In this document: one piece after another, positions 43,540-51,758 of the stretch
Layout: each line of letters starts with the position of its first letter
How positions within the stretch are numbered: the stretch's first letter is position 1
From: Brevundimonas sp. SGAir0440
GTDB taxonomy: Bacteria > Pseudomonadota > Alphaproteobacteria > Caulobacterales > Caulobacteraceae
Reading direction: 5' to 3'
Assembly: GCF_005484585.1 (NCBI RefSeq)
Contig: NZ_CP039435.1
Coordinates: forward strand, 1,798,001 to 1,862,000
DNA: 64,000 nucleotides
The notes under the pieces: model-generated
Database searches by the model: none
What the model saw: the letters and a program-made list of their open reading frames with translations, nothing else
What the model was told of the DNA's origin: nothing
Translations under genes and position numbers: made by a program

Positions 43540-45936
43540 ATGACTGAACCAAAAATCCTGCCCGTCCTGCCGCTGAGAGACATCGTCGTCTTCCCGCACA
43601 TGGTCGTGCCGCTCTTCGTCGGACGCGAAAAGTCGGTGAAGGCGCTGGACGAGATCATGAAGGGCGAAAAGCAGATCCTGCTGGCGACCCAGAAGAATAG
43701 CGTCGATGACGATCCGTCGCCGGACGCCATTTATCCCATCGGCGTGCTGGCCTCGGTGCTGCAACTGCTGAAACTGCCCGACGGCACGGTCAAGGTGCTG
43801 GTGGAGGGCAAGGGCCGCGCGCGCCTGACCCGCTTCACCGACCGCGAGGAGTATTTCGAGGCCGAGGCCGTCGAGATCGAGGACGAAGCCGGCGACGCCT
43901 CGCAGGCCGAGGCCATGCTGCGCGCCGTGGTCGAGCAGTTCGAAAACTATGTGAAGTTGAACAAGAAGGTCCCGCCCGAGGCCCTCAGCTCCATTCCCCA
44001 GATCACCGACGCCTCCAAGCTGGCGGACTCGGTCGCCGCTCATCTGTCGGTCAAGATCGCTGACAAGCAGGGCCTGCTGGAAACCTTCGACGTGCCCAAG
44101 CGACTGGAGAAAGTCTATGGGCTGATGGAGGGCGAGATCTCGGTCCTTCAGGTCGAGAAGAAGATCCGCTCGCGCGTGAAGCGCCAGATGGAGAAGACCC
44201 AGCGCGAATATTATCTGAACGAGCAGATGAAGGCGATCCAGCGCGAGCTGGGCGAGACCGACGACGCGCGCGACGAGATCATGGACCTGGAAAAGCGCAT
44301 CCGCAAGACGCGCCTGTCCAAGGAGGCGCGCACCAAGGCCGAGGCCGAGGTCAAAAAGCTGCGCAACATGAGCCCGATGTCGGCGGAATCGACGGTCGTG
44401 CGCAACTATCTCGACTGGCTGCTGTCCGTGCCGTGGGGCAAGGCCAAGCAGAAGCCTATCGATCTGGCCAAGGCCGAGGACATCCTGGAAGAGGATCACT
44501 TCGGCCTGGAGAAGGTCAAGGAACGGATCATCGAGTATCTGGCCGTCCAGGCCCGCACCGGCAGCCTGAAGGGTCCGATCCTATGCCTGGTCGGCCCTCC
44601 TGGCGTCGGCAAGACCTCGCTGGCCAAGTCCATCGCCAAGGCGACGGGGCGTGAATACGTCCGCATGTCGCTGGGCGGCGTGCGCGACGAGAGCGAGATC
44701 CGGGGTCACCGCCGGACTTACATCGGCTCCATGCCCGGCAAGATCATCCAGTCGATGAAGAAGGCCAAGACCACCAACGCCTTCGTCCTGCTGGACGAGA
44801 TCGACAAGCTGGGGTCCGACTGGCGCGGCGATCCGTCGTCGGCCCTGCTGGAGGTGCTGGACCCGGCGCAGAACTCGACTTTCGGCGACCACTATCTGGA
44901 GGTGGACTACGACCTGTCCCAGGTGATGTTCGTGACGACCGCGAACAGCCTGAACATGCCGCAGCCGCTGATGGACCGGATGGAGATCATTCGGGTCTCG
45001 GGCTATACCGAAGATGAGAAGGTCGAGATCGCCAAGCGCCACGTCCTGCCCAAGCAGTTGGCGGACCATGGTCTGAAGGACGGCGAGCTGATCGTGCCGG
45101 AAGACACGATCCGCGATCTGATCCGCTATTACACCCGCGAGGCGGGCGTGCGTTCGCTGGAGCGCGCTCTGGGCGGGCTGGCACGCAAGGCCGTGCGCGA
45201 GATGGCCAAGACGGGCGCCAAGTCGATCACGGTCGATGAGGCCAAGCTGGCCGACTATGCGGGCGTGAAGAAGTTCCGATACGGCGAGACGGACGAGGAG
45301 GATCAGGTCGGTATCGTTACGGGTCTGGCCTGGACCGAGTTCGGCGGCGACATCCTGACCATCGAGGCGATTAAGATGCCGGGCCGCGGGCGCATGACCG
45401 TGACCGGCAATCTGAAGGACGTGATGAAGGAGTCGATCTCGGCTGCGGCGTCCTATGTGCGGTCGCGGGCCCTGGCCTTCGGCGTCAAGCCGCCGGTCTT
45501 CGAGAAGACCGACATCCACGTCCACGTGCCGGATGGCGCGACGCCTAAGGACGGCCCGTCCGCCGGCGTAGCCATGACGGTGGCGATGGTCTCGGTCCTG
45601 ACCGGCATTCCGATCCGCAAGGATATCGCCATGACCGGCGAGATCACCCTGCGCGGCCGGGTCACCGCCATCGGCGGCCTGAAGGAGAAGCTGCTCGCGG
45701 CCCTGCGCTCCGGCGTCAAGACGGTGCTGATCCCGCAGGAGAACGAGAAGGATCTCGCTGACGTGCCGGATAATGTGAAGTCGGCGCTGGAGATCGTACC
45801 GATCTCCACGGCGGACGAAGCGCTGAAGTGGGCGCTTGTCGGCACACTGACGCCGGTGGAGTGGGACGAGGCGGCCGAACCCCTGCCGGCCCCGGTCGCG
45901 GCTCCGGAAGGACCGGCGGCGGCGGTCAGCCACTAA
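43540..45936 (+). CDS. lon: ATP-dependent protease Lon
   Basis: A 798-residue Lon. The N-terminal substrate domain begins LPVLPLRDIVVFPHMVVPLFVGR, a coiled region follows (VKRQMEKTQREYYLNEQMKA), Walker A is GPPGVGKT, Walker B FVLLDEIDK, and the proteolytic domain has the Ser-Lys dyad in DGPSAGVAM (Ser) and the conserved Lys of the GGLKEKLLAA region. In Caulobacter Lon degrades CcrM, SciP and DnaA and so tunes the cell cycle. ATG 43540 fits the family start, with AGGAG upstream. The ATG ten codons earlier (43510) is less likely. Confidence 0.98.
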   Translation: MTEPKILPVLPLRDIVVFPHMVVPLFVGREKSVKALDEIMKGEKQILLATQKNSVDDDPSPDAIYPIGVLASVLQLLKLPDGTVKVLVEGKGRARLTRFTDREEYFEAEAVEIEDEAGDASQAEAMLRAVVEQFENYVKLNKKVPPEALSSIPQITDASKLADSVAAHLSVKIADKQGLLETFDVPKRLEKVYGLMEGEISVLQVEKKIRSRVKRQMEKTQREYYLNEQMKAIQRELGETDDARDEIMDLEKRIRKTRLSKEARTKAEAEVKKLRNMSPMSAESTVVRNYLDWLLSVPWGKAKQKPIDLAKAEDILEEDHFGLEKVKERIIEYLAVQARTGSLKGPILCLVGPPGVGKTSLAKSIAKATGREYVRMSLGGVRDESEIRGHRRTYIGSMPGKIIQSMKKAKTTNAFVLLDEIDKLGSDWRGDPSSALLEVLDPAQNSTFGDHYLEVDYDLSQVMFVTTANSLNMPQPLMDRMEIIRVSGYTEDEKVEIAKRHVLPKQLADHGLKDGELIVPEDTIRDLIRYYTREAGVRSLERALGGLARKAVREMAKTGAKSITVDEAKLADYAGVKKFRYGETDEEDQVGIVTGLAWTEFGGDILTIEAIKMPGRGRMTVTGNLKDVMKESISAAASYVRSRALAFGVKPPVFEKTDIHVHVPDGATPKDGPSAGVAMTVAMVSVLTGIPIRKDIAMTGEITLRGRVTAIGGLKEKLLAALRSGVKTVLIPQENEKDLADVPDNVKSALEIVPISTADEALKWALVGTLTPVEWDEAAEPLPAPVAAPEGPAAAVSH

Positions 45937-45956
45937 CGCCGAGTTGAACAGCGAGC

Positions 45957-45992
45957 GCCGCCGGTGACCCCACCGGCGGCGTTTTCGTTTTT
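45957..45992 (+). terminator. Rho-independent terminator after lon
   Basis: GCCGCCGGTG (45957-45966) pairs with CACCGGCGGC (45971-45980), a 10-bp stem with loop ACCC, followed by GTTTTCGTTTTT. Confidence 0.85.
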
Positions 45993-46041
45993 GACGCAAC
46001 CGCCGATCTGTCCTTTAGTGATTCGTTCTAGAGGGGGACGG

Positions 46042-46317
46042 ATGACAAAGGCGGAACTGATCGGCCGGATGGCCAGTGCGGCGAACATCAGCCGCGACCA
46101 GGCCAAGACGGCGCTGGAGGCGTTTACCGACGGCGTGACCGAGTCGCTGACGCGGGGCGCGGATGTGAAGCTGATCGGTTTCGGCAGTTTCGTCGCCGTG
46201 GACCGCAAGGCCGGCGTTGCGCGCAATCCGCAGACCGGCGCGGCCGTCGCGCGCCCGGCCTCGCGCACCGCGCGCTTTCGTCCGGGCGAAGGTTTGAAAA
46301 GCGCCTTGAACGGTTGA
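46042..46317 (+). CDS. HU family DNA-binding protein
   Basis: A 91-residue HU/IHF-fold histone-like protein: helices MTKAELIGRMASAANISRDQAKTALEAFTDGV, the strand GADVKLIGFGSFVAVDRKAG, the DNA-intercalating arm ARNPQTGAAV with the key Pro, and a basic end. It forms dimers that bend chromosomal DNA. It follows lon, as in many proteobacteria where lon and hupB are neighbours, but is separated from it by a terminator, so it has its own promoter. GGGGGA precedes ATG 46042. Confidence 0.94.
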   Translation: MTKAELIGRMASAANISRDQAKTALEAFTDGVTESLTRGADVKLIGFGSFVAVDRKAGVARNPQTGAAVARPASRTARFRPGEGLKSALNG

Positions 46318-46352
46318 GGCGCGACGGGCATAAGCCCGTCTCTGCCCTTTGG

Positions 46353-46429
46353 GGGCGGCTAGCTCAGCTGGTCAGAGCATCTCGTTTACACCGAGAGGGT
46401 CGGCGGTTCGAACCCGTCGCCGCCTACCA
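46353..46429 (+). tRNA. tRNA-Val (TAC)
   Basis: A 77-base tRNA: acceptor GGGCGGC with GCCGCCT (one G-T pair), D arm AGCTCAGCTGGTCAGAGC, anticodon stem-loop CTCGT-TTACACC-GAG region with anticodon TAC, T arm GGTTCGAACC, discriminator A and encoded CCA. A terminator hairpin follows immediately. Confidence 0.95.
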
Positions 46430-46434
46430 AACAA

Positions 46435-46464
46435 AAAGGCCGCCGGATCGCTCCGGCGGCCTTT
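46435..46464. terminator. Bidirectional terminator between tRNA-Val and the autotransporter gene
   Basis: AAAGGCCGCCGGA (46435-46447) pairs perfectly with TCCGGCGGCCTTT (46452-46464) around a 4-base loop, with A and T tracts on the flanks. Confidence 0.8.
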
Positions 46465-46487
46465 CGTTTGTCTGGATCGGGCTGTGA

Positions 46488-49400
46488 TCAGAAGCGGAAG
46501 CTGGCCCGCAGCAGCAGCGAGTAGCGGACGTAATCTTCCAACAGCTCGGCGTCGCCGGTCAGCGACAGCATGCCCAATTCGTTGCCGAAGTTCAGGCGGA
46601 AGCCCAGGATCGGCCCGCCGCCTTCGATGGCGTCCGGCGACAGGATGAAGTCCGGGCCACCGCTGGCGAAGCGGGCGATGGTTTCGCCGGCGTCGACCGA
46701 GATGTTCTGACGATAGCCGACGCGGAGCTCTGGACGGATCCAGCCATTGCGGCCGAAGCCATAGCCGACGTTCATCGCCGCCACCGCCGAGAAGATGTGG
46801 CTGTCGCGCGAATCGATGTCGAGATCGAAGCCGTCGCCGCCGCCCTTCTCGCTGCGCGAGCCTTCCGACAGGCTGAAATACTCGCCGTAGATTTCGGGGC
46901 GGATGTTCAGACGGCCGAAGTTGCGCTCATACGAGGCGCCGCCGGCGACCGCCGCCGTCCAGCCATGCCAGTCGGACTTGTTGTTCAGATAGACGCCGGT
47001 GGCGACCAGCGAGCGATCGGCGCTGAAGGAGGCGTAGCCCCCCGCCGCACGGGCCCAGGTCGTCCAGTATTGACCCTGAGCGCGCCAGTACAGGCCCAGT
47101 TCCAGCAGGTTGGCGGACAGGACCTCTTCGGCCTCGGCCTCGGGGTCCTTGATGTCGGACGAGGTGAAGGCGGCCGAGATGCCGACGGCGCCCAGGCTGG
47201 TGCCCTTTTCGACGCCGCCGGCGACGCCGAAGCCTTCGGACCGGAATCCGTAGGAGTCGGTCTTGTCCTTGTCGGCGTAGAAGTTGATCTCCTGCACCCA
47301 GGCGCTGGTTTCACCCGGCGCAGCGGCGGCGTTGCGGCCGGTCAGCGCGCGGGTGACCGCATCGACGCCGGCCGACAGCGACATCAGCGGCCCGCCCGAG
47401 TGGTCAGGCAGCATCTGCTCATAGGCGTCGATGAAGCCGTCGCGCGACGTCTGCGACAGGAACAGGTTGCGCAGGGCCTCATTGGACCCCAGCGCGCCAT
47501 AGACGGCGTCGTAGGCGGACGCTTCGACGGGGATCAGCCCGGCCTCGGCAGCGGTGCGGCGACGGGCGTCGACATAGACGGTGTTGCCGGCCACGCCGCC
47601 CTGCACGACGTAAAGATAGGGCGAGTTGTCCGACAGCAGGGTCTGGTTGATCTGACCCACATTCAGCGTGCCGGCCGTGATGACGTTGAACCGCTCAGGC
47701 TGATCGATCAGCGACGAGAAGCGGACGCCCAGAGTGGAGCCTGTCGCCAGGGTCGCATTGCCGCTGACATTGAAGCCGCCGGCGCGGTCGTTGGCGGGGT
47801 CAAGATTGACCAGCAACGTCCCTTCGGCGCCGATGTTCAGGTTGGAGATCGCCGTGGCGCCGGTCTGGGTGGCGGCGAGGGTGCCCTTGGACACGTTGAT
47901 GTCCAGCAGGCCGTCGCTGTTGGCGATGGCGCCGGTCACGACGGCGCCGCCGCTGATGTTCAGCCGGTCGGCGCCGGCGCCGAAATCGATGTCGCCGTTG
48001 ACGACGCCGTTCTCGATATTGAGCGTGTCGGCGCCAGAGCCCAGCTTGATCGCGCCGACGATGGCGGGTTCGTTCGCGTCCGGCACGCCGTCCTTGTCCG
48101 TGTCCGTCGCCGTGCTGCCGGCAGCGGCGGGGATGCCGTACTGCCGCAGGGTGACGCCGGTCGTGTTGGCCGAGACGTCGATGGCGGTCACCTTGCCGGT
48201 GACCGGATTTGTATCGTCGGTGTTAGGGGTGAGCGAGCCGATGATCGAGCCGGCGTTGTTCAACTGGGTCAGGCTGCCGGATTGATCGCGAATAACGGTT
48301 GCTGAACCCTGATTGCCGCCGAAAGAGGCGACGAGGTTGCCGGTGTTGGTCAGGGAGCCGACGTTGGCGCCTGCACCAATCAGAATGCCGGTCGCGCTCT
48401 GGGTCTGCTTGCCCGAGGCGACGGCCTGAATGGCGCCCGAGTTGTTGATTGTGGGAGCGGTCACGCCCGAGCCGATCCAGAGACCCGTGGCGTTGGCATC
48501 AACGGCCGTGGACGAGATGCCGCCCTCGTTGCGGACGCCGCCAGTAACATTCACGGCCTGGCCGCCGGTCACGCCGAGTTGCACGGCGCGCGATTCCACG
48601 CCGGAGTAAAGGCCGGATCCGACAATGGTGCCGCGGTTGATCAGACCATAGGCCGCATCGCCTGTACCGACGGCGCCGAGGGTCACGGTGTTCGCCGTCG
48701 AGCCGATCAGCAGCGCAGGCGCGCCGCCCAGGGACGTGATGGAGGCGGCTGTCTCGCTGGCGTCCGGGATGCCGTCGCCGTCACGGTCCGGATCGTCGCG
48801 GTTCTTGATGCCGTCGCCGTCATCGTCCTCGTCGCCGTTCTTGACGCCGTCCTTGTCGTCGTCGCCCTCGATGCCGGCCTCGGAATAGGCGAGCGCCTTG
48901 TCCAGCAGCACGCCGCCGGCGACATTGGCGCCGACGCGCACGGCCGGTCCCCCTTGCAGCAGATCGTCTGCGTCGAGTTCGTCGAGGAACAGGGTCGTGG
49001 CGTTGTCGAACGTGCCGGTCGTTGGACGCGCGGGCGGCGGGGTGGTGTAGCGATAGCCGGTGGCCACCACGGAGGAATGGATCTTGAGCGCCCCTCCGAC
49101 ATCGCCTTCGATGGAAACGCCCGTCGCATTGGCGCCAAGCGCGGAGATGGTGCCGGCGAGATCGACGTTGCCGGAAATCGGACCCGTCGTGCGGATGGCG
49201 GTGCTGTCGTTGCCGGTCACCCGGACCGTTCCCAGGCTCTGAAGCTTGCCGTTCAGGGCGGATTCGACGGACAGGCCGTAGGAGTTATTGCCCTCGACCG
49301 CGATCGCGCCCGTGCCCTCGACCAGGATGTTGCCGGTGAAGGGCGAGGCGCCGGTGACCCGCACGCCGTAGCGGCCGGTTCCGGTGGCGAACGGGCCGTC

Positions 49401-49781
49401 CAGATCACCGTCGCCGTCGGTATCCTTGATGTCTGCCGCTTCCAGCGTGTCGTTGACGGTGATCGAGCCGCCGACGATCACCGAGCCGGTGTTGCCGCCG
49501 TTGACCAGAAGACCCGTCGAGCCGTCGGCCGACTTGTCCATCGTGATCGAGCTGCCGCTATCCAGATCGACCGTGTTGTTGCTGTTCAGGGTCACCGCCG
49601 CGCCCGAGGCGACGGCGACGCTGCCGCCGCTGGCGATGCGGATGTTGTCGGCGGCCGTGCCCGTCGCGTTGGCCGTCTGGATCGGCGTGGTCCGGGCGTT
49701 CGAGATGACGATCTCGGCCTGGGATCCTGTAGCGACCATCAAGGGGGCGATCGCCACGGCGGTCGCGAGCAAAATACGCAT
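46488..49781 (-). CDS. Autotransporter (type V secretion) with Ca2+-binding-type aspartate repeats
   Basis: A 1097-residue outer-membrane autotransporter. A signal peptide (about 1-22, ATGSQA) precedes a Thr/Asn/Gly-rich passenger of beta-helix type with many NxGxI and G-T-I turns. Two Asp-rich inserts near residues 305-345 (DDDKDGVKNGDEDDDGDGIK, DRDGDGIPDAS) and near 565 (DTDKDGVPDANEP) look like thrombospondin type-3/EF-loop Ca2+ sites. The C-terminal 280 residues form the 12-strand translocator, ending RASFRF with the terminal Phe. ATG 49781 is used; GTG 49805 is an alternative. Probably an adhesin or secreted surface protein; no protease or lipase motif seen. Convergent with tRNA-Val. Confidence 0.9.
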   Translation of the reverse strand: MRILLATAVAIAPLMVATGSQAEIVISNARTTPIQTANATGTAADNIRIASGGSVAVASGAAVTLNSNNTVDLDSGSSITMDKSADGSTGLLVNGGNTGSVIVGGSITVNDTLEAADIKDTDGDGDLDGPFATGTGRYGVRVTGASPFTGNILVEGTGAIAVEGNNSYGLSVESALNGKLQSLGTVRVTGNDSTAIRTTGPISGNVDLAGTISALGANATGVSIEGDVGGALKIHSSVVATGYRYTTPPPARPTTGTFDNATTLFLDELDADDLLQGGPAVRVGANVAGGVLLDKALAYSEAGIEGDDDKDGVKNGDEDDDGDGIKNRDDPDRDGDGIPDASETAASITSLGGAPALLIGSTANTVTLGAVGTGDAAYGLINRGTIVGSGLYSGVESRAVQLGVTGGQAVNVTGGVRNEGGISSTAVDANATGLWIGSGVTAPTINNSGAIQAVASGKQTQSATGILIGAGANVGSLTNTGNLVASFGGNQGSATVIRDQSGSLTQLNNAGSIIGSLTPNTDDTNPVTGKVTAIDVSANTTGVTLRQYGIPAAAGSTATDTDKDGVPDANEPAIVGAIKLGSGADTLNIENGVVNGDIDFGAGADRLNISGGAVVTGAIANSDGLLDINVSKGTLAATQTGATAISNLNIGAEGTLLVNLDPANDRAGGFNVSGNATLATGSTLGVRFSSLIDQPERFNVITAGTLNVGQINQTLLSDNSPYLYVVQGGVAGNTVYVDARRRTAAEAGLIPVEASAYDAVYGALGSNEALRNLFLSQTSRDGFIDAYEQMLPDHSGGPLMSLSAGVDAVTRALTGRNAAAAPGETSAWVQEINFYADKDKTDSYGFRSEGFGVAGGVEKGTSLGAVGISAAFTSSDIKDPEAEAEEVLSANLLELGLYWRAQGQYWTTWARAAGGYASFSADRSLVATGVYLNNKSDWHGWTAAVAGGASYERNFGRLNIRPEIYGEYFSLSEGSRSEKGGGDGFDLDIDSRDSHIFSAVAAMNVGYGFGRNGWIRPELRVGYRQNISVDAGETIARFASGGPDFILSPDAIEGGGPILGFRLNFGNELGMLSLTGDAELLEDYVRYSLLLRASFRF

Positions 49782-50092
49782 TCGGTAGAAACCCCTGGTG
49801 GTCACGCGTCACGTTACGGGAGACCCCTTAGCAGGGTCCGCGCCAGCGTTCCAAGTTTATCGAATTTGAGGCGAATGCAAGGCCGTGGTGGTTCTGAGGC
49901 GATCCTGCAAGGCGACCTGCGTTCGCTCGTCGATGCCTCATAGGCCGAATGCGGAGGAAATCGCGACGGCGCGCACTTGAGCTTTGCCGCGCCCGGGTTT
50001 ACGGGCGTCGAACGGTCCAAAGGCCGCGTCCCGTGGACGCATCCATCGAACCCCTCCGGCGTTCGACAGCCCAGACCAGGCGAGAACACTCC
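49782..50092. other. 311-base divergent intergenic region
   Basis: Holds the promoters for the autotransporter (leftward) and the glycosyltransferase (rightward). On the minus strand TTGGAA (complement of 49849-49854) and GCTAAGG (complement of 49826-49832) resemble a housekeeping promoter of the alphaproteobacterial type; weak evidence. I see no gene, RNA or strong repeat in it. Confidence 0.5.
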
Positions 50093-51343
50093 ATGAGCAT
50101 GACAGACCTCGACGTCCAGGAAAGCGAACTCCGACTGATTCCGGGGCTGGACGTGGAAGTCGCCGATACGCTGCGGGCCTTAAAGGCGGCGGCGATGGAC
50201 GAGCGGCCTCGCCTGGTGGACACCACAATGCTTTATGCGCCGCGCTCGGGCGGGGTGAAGCGCTATATCCTGTCCAAGAAGGCGTGGATCGAGGCCAATC
50301 GGCCGGGGGTCAGCCACTCGCTGATCGTGCCGGGTGCGCGGCACAAGGCGCGCGCCGACGGCATCGTGCAACTTCGGGCCACCAAGCTGCCGTTCGGCGA
50401 CGGCTATCGCTGGCCCAGTTCGGTGAAGCGCTGGAGCGCCTGGGTGGCGGCCATGAAGCCGTCGATCATCGAGGCCGGAGATCCTTACACGCCGGGGCAG
50501 GGGGCTTTGGAGGCCGGGCAGCGGGTCGGATGCCCGGTCGTCGGTTTCTGCCACTCCGATCCGGCTGGGCTGGCGGCGCTGCATTTCGGCGAGTGGGCCA
50601 AGAAGCCGGTGGAGAAGCGCTGGGCGAAGCTGTTTTCACAGTTCGACCGGGTTGTGTCGCCCAGTCGCTTTATCGCGCGGCGCCTGGAAGAGGCCGGTGT
50701 CAGCAACATCGTCATTCGACCTCTGGGCGTGGAGATCGACACCTTCCGACCGGACCGTCGTGACCGGCAGTGGCTGCTGAAACAGCTGGGTCTGGGCGAT
50801 GACGCGCGGCTGCTGTGTTTCGCCGGTCGTCCGGCCAAAGAGAAGAACGTCGACGTGCTGATCGAGGCGGTCCAGAAGCTGGGCGCCCCCTATCACCTCG
50901 TTCTGGTCGGTGCAGGCGCGGGGATGCCGGAAGAGGATCGCGTCATCTCCATGCCTTATGAAAGCGATCCCAAGGCGGTCGCAAAGATCATCGCCAGCTG
51001 CGACGCCTTCGTTCACGCCAATGATAAAGAGCCGTTCGGGCTGATCGTTTTGGAGGCCATGGCCTGCGGTCGCCCCGTGGTCGGGGTCAATGCGGGCGGC
51101 GTCGCCGAGACGGTCGACGAGAGCGTGGGGCAACTGGCCGCCAGCGCGGACGCCGCCGATTACGCCCAGGCGGTCGAGGCCCTTTTCGCGCGCGATATCG
51201 AAGCGATCGGCCGGGCGGCGCGCGAAAAGGCGGTCAGCCAGTTCGCCTGGAATCGCGTCTTCGAGGATCTTTGCATGGTCTATGGCGAGCTGACGGGCGA
51301 AGCGGCGTTCGTAAACCCGGATATGGCGCTGCCGCTGCACTGA
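50093..51343 (+). CDS. Glycosyltransferase family 4-type protein
   Basis: A 416-residue GT-B-fold glycosyltransferase of the GT4/GT1 kind. The N-terminal acceptor half has an early GGVKRYILSKKAW (sugar-acceptor loop). The C-terminal half has FAGRPAKEKNVDVLIEAVQKL, LVLVGAGAGMPEE and the donor-site EPFGLIVLEAMACGRPVVG (EX7E). It transfers a sugar from a nucleotide donor to a lipid or saccharide, perhaps in envelope polysaccharide synthesis. ATG 50093; ATG 50099 is possible. No polysaccharide genes flank it, so acceptor and donor are open. Confidence 0.9.
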   Translation: MSMTDLDVQESELRLIPGLDVEVADTLRALKAAAMDERPRLVDTTMLYAPRSGGVKRYILSKKAWIEANRPGVSHSLIVPGARHKARADGIVQLRATKLPFGDGYRWPSSVKRWSAWVAAMKPSIIEAGDPYTPGQGALEAGQRVGCPVVGFCHSDPAGLAALHFGEWAKKPVEKRWAKLFSQFDRVVSPSRFIARRLEEAGVSNIVIRPLGVEIDTFRPDRRDRQWLLKQLGLGDDARLLCFAGRPAKEKNVDVLIEAVQKLGAPYHLVLVGAGAGMPEEDRVISMPYESDPKAVAKIIASCDAFVHANDKEPFGLIVLEAMACGRPVVGVNAGGVAETVDESVGQLAASADAADYAQAVEALFARDIEAIGRAAREKAVSQFAWNRVFEDLCMVYGELTGEAAFVNPDMALPLH

Positions 51344-51393
51344 AGCGGCCAGGGCTGTGACCCGTTCGAATGGCGCGTTTCCAAAAACGGGAG

Positions 51394-51435
51394 CGCGCCA
51401 CTTCTTTTATCGATGTCTTAAAAAGAAGTGGCGCG
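51394..51435 (-). other. Hairpin overlapping the 3' end of the first tRNA-Asp
   Basis: CGCGCCACTTCTTTT (51394-51408) and its exact complement at 51421-51435 form a 15-bp stem with a 12-base loop. In the leftward transcript the 5' arm begins with the last seven bases of the tRNA (including CCA). A TTTTT tract follows six bases after the stem, so it may also terminate transcription. Confidence 0.68.
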
Positions 51436-51505
51436 AGTGACGGGGCTCGAACCCGCGACCTCCGGCGTGACAGGCCGGCACTCTAACCAACTGAGCTACA
51501 CCCGC
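51429..51505 (-). tRNA. tRNA-Asp (GTC), downstream copy
   Basis: A 77-base tRNA read on the minus strand: acceptor GCGGGTG with CACTCGC (one G-T pair), D arm AGCTCAGTTGGTTAGAGT, anticodon stem-loop CCGGC-CTGTCAC-GCCGG with anticodon GTC, T arm GGGTTCGAGCCC, discriminator G and encoded CCA. Identical to the copy at 51586-51662, in the same orientation. Confidence 0.97.
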
Positions 51506-51558
51506 GTATCAGGTCGAAACTTTTGAGCTGTTTCGAAAGCTTTTTGGGAAGGCGGTGT

Positions 51559-51591
51559 GCGCCACTCTTCTATTTCTAGAAAGAGTGGCGC
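51559..51591 (-). other. Hairpin overlapping the 3' end of the second tRNA-Asp
   Basis: GCGCCACTCTT (51559-51569) and its complement AAGAGTGGCGC (51581-51591) form an 11-bp stem with an 11-base loop. As in the other copy, the 3' end of the tRNA supplies one arm. The sequence beyond CCA differs from the other copy, yet pairing is kept. Confidence 0.65.
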
Positions 51592-51662
51592 GAGTGACGG
51601 GGCTCGAACCCGCGACCTCCGGCGTGACAGGCCGGCACTCTAACCAACTGAGCTACACCCGC
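51586..51662 (-). tRNA. tRNA-Asp (GTC), upstream copy
   Basis: The same 77-base tRNA as the copy at 51429-51505, with acceptor GCGGGTG, anticodon loop CTGTCAC (GTC) and encoded CCA. It is transcribed first on the minus strand, 80 bases ahead of the second copy. It probably shares a promoter in 51663-51758. Confidence 0.97.
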
Positions 51663-51758
51663 GTTTCCCGGCCGAAGCGGCTGTGCGCCCCGGCGAGGGG
51701 CGTCGTTTAGGCGGGCTGACACATCGCGTCAAGCGACCTTTTCGGAGAAACGCGCCCC

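Noticed and set aside
46797-48305. A 502-codon rightward frame antisense to the autotransporter
   Set aside because: Product is Ala/Gly/Asp-rich with no recognisable domain, caused by GC-rich third positions of the real gene.
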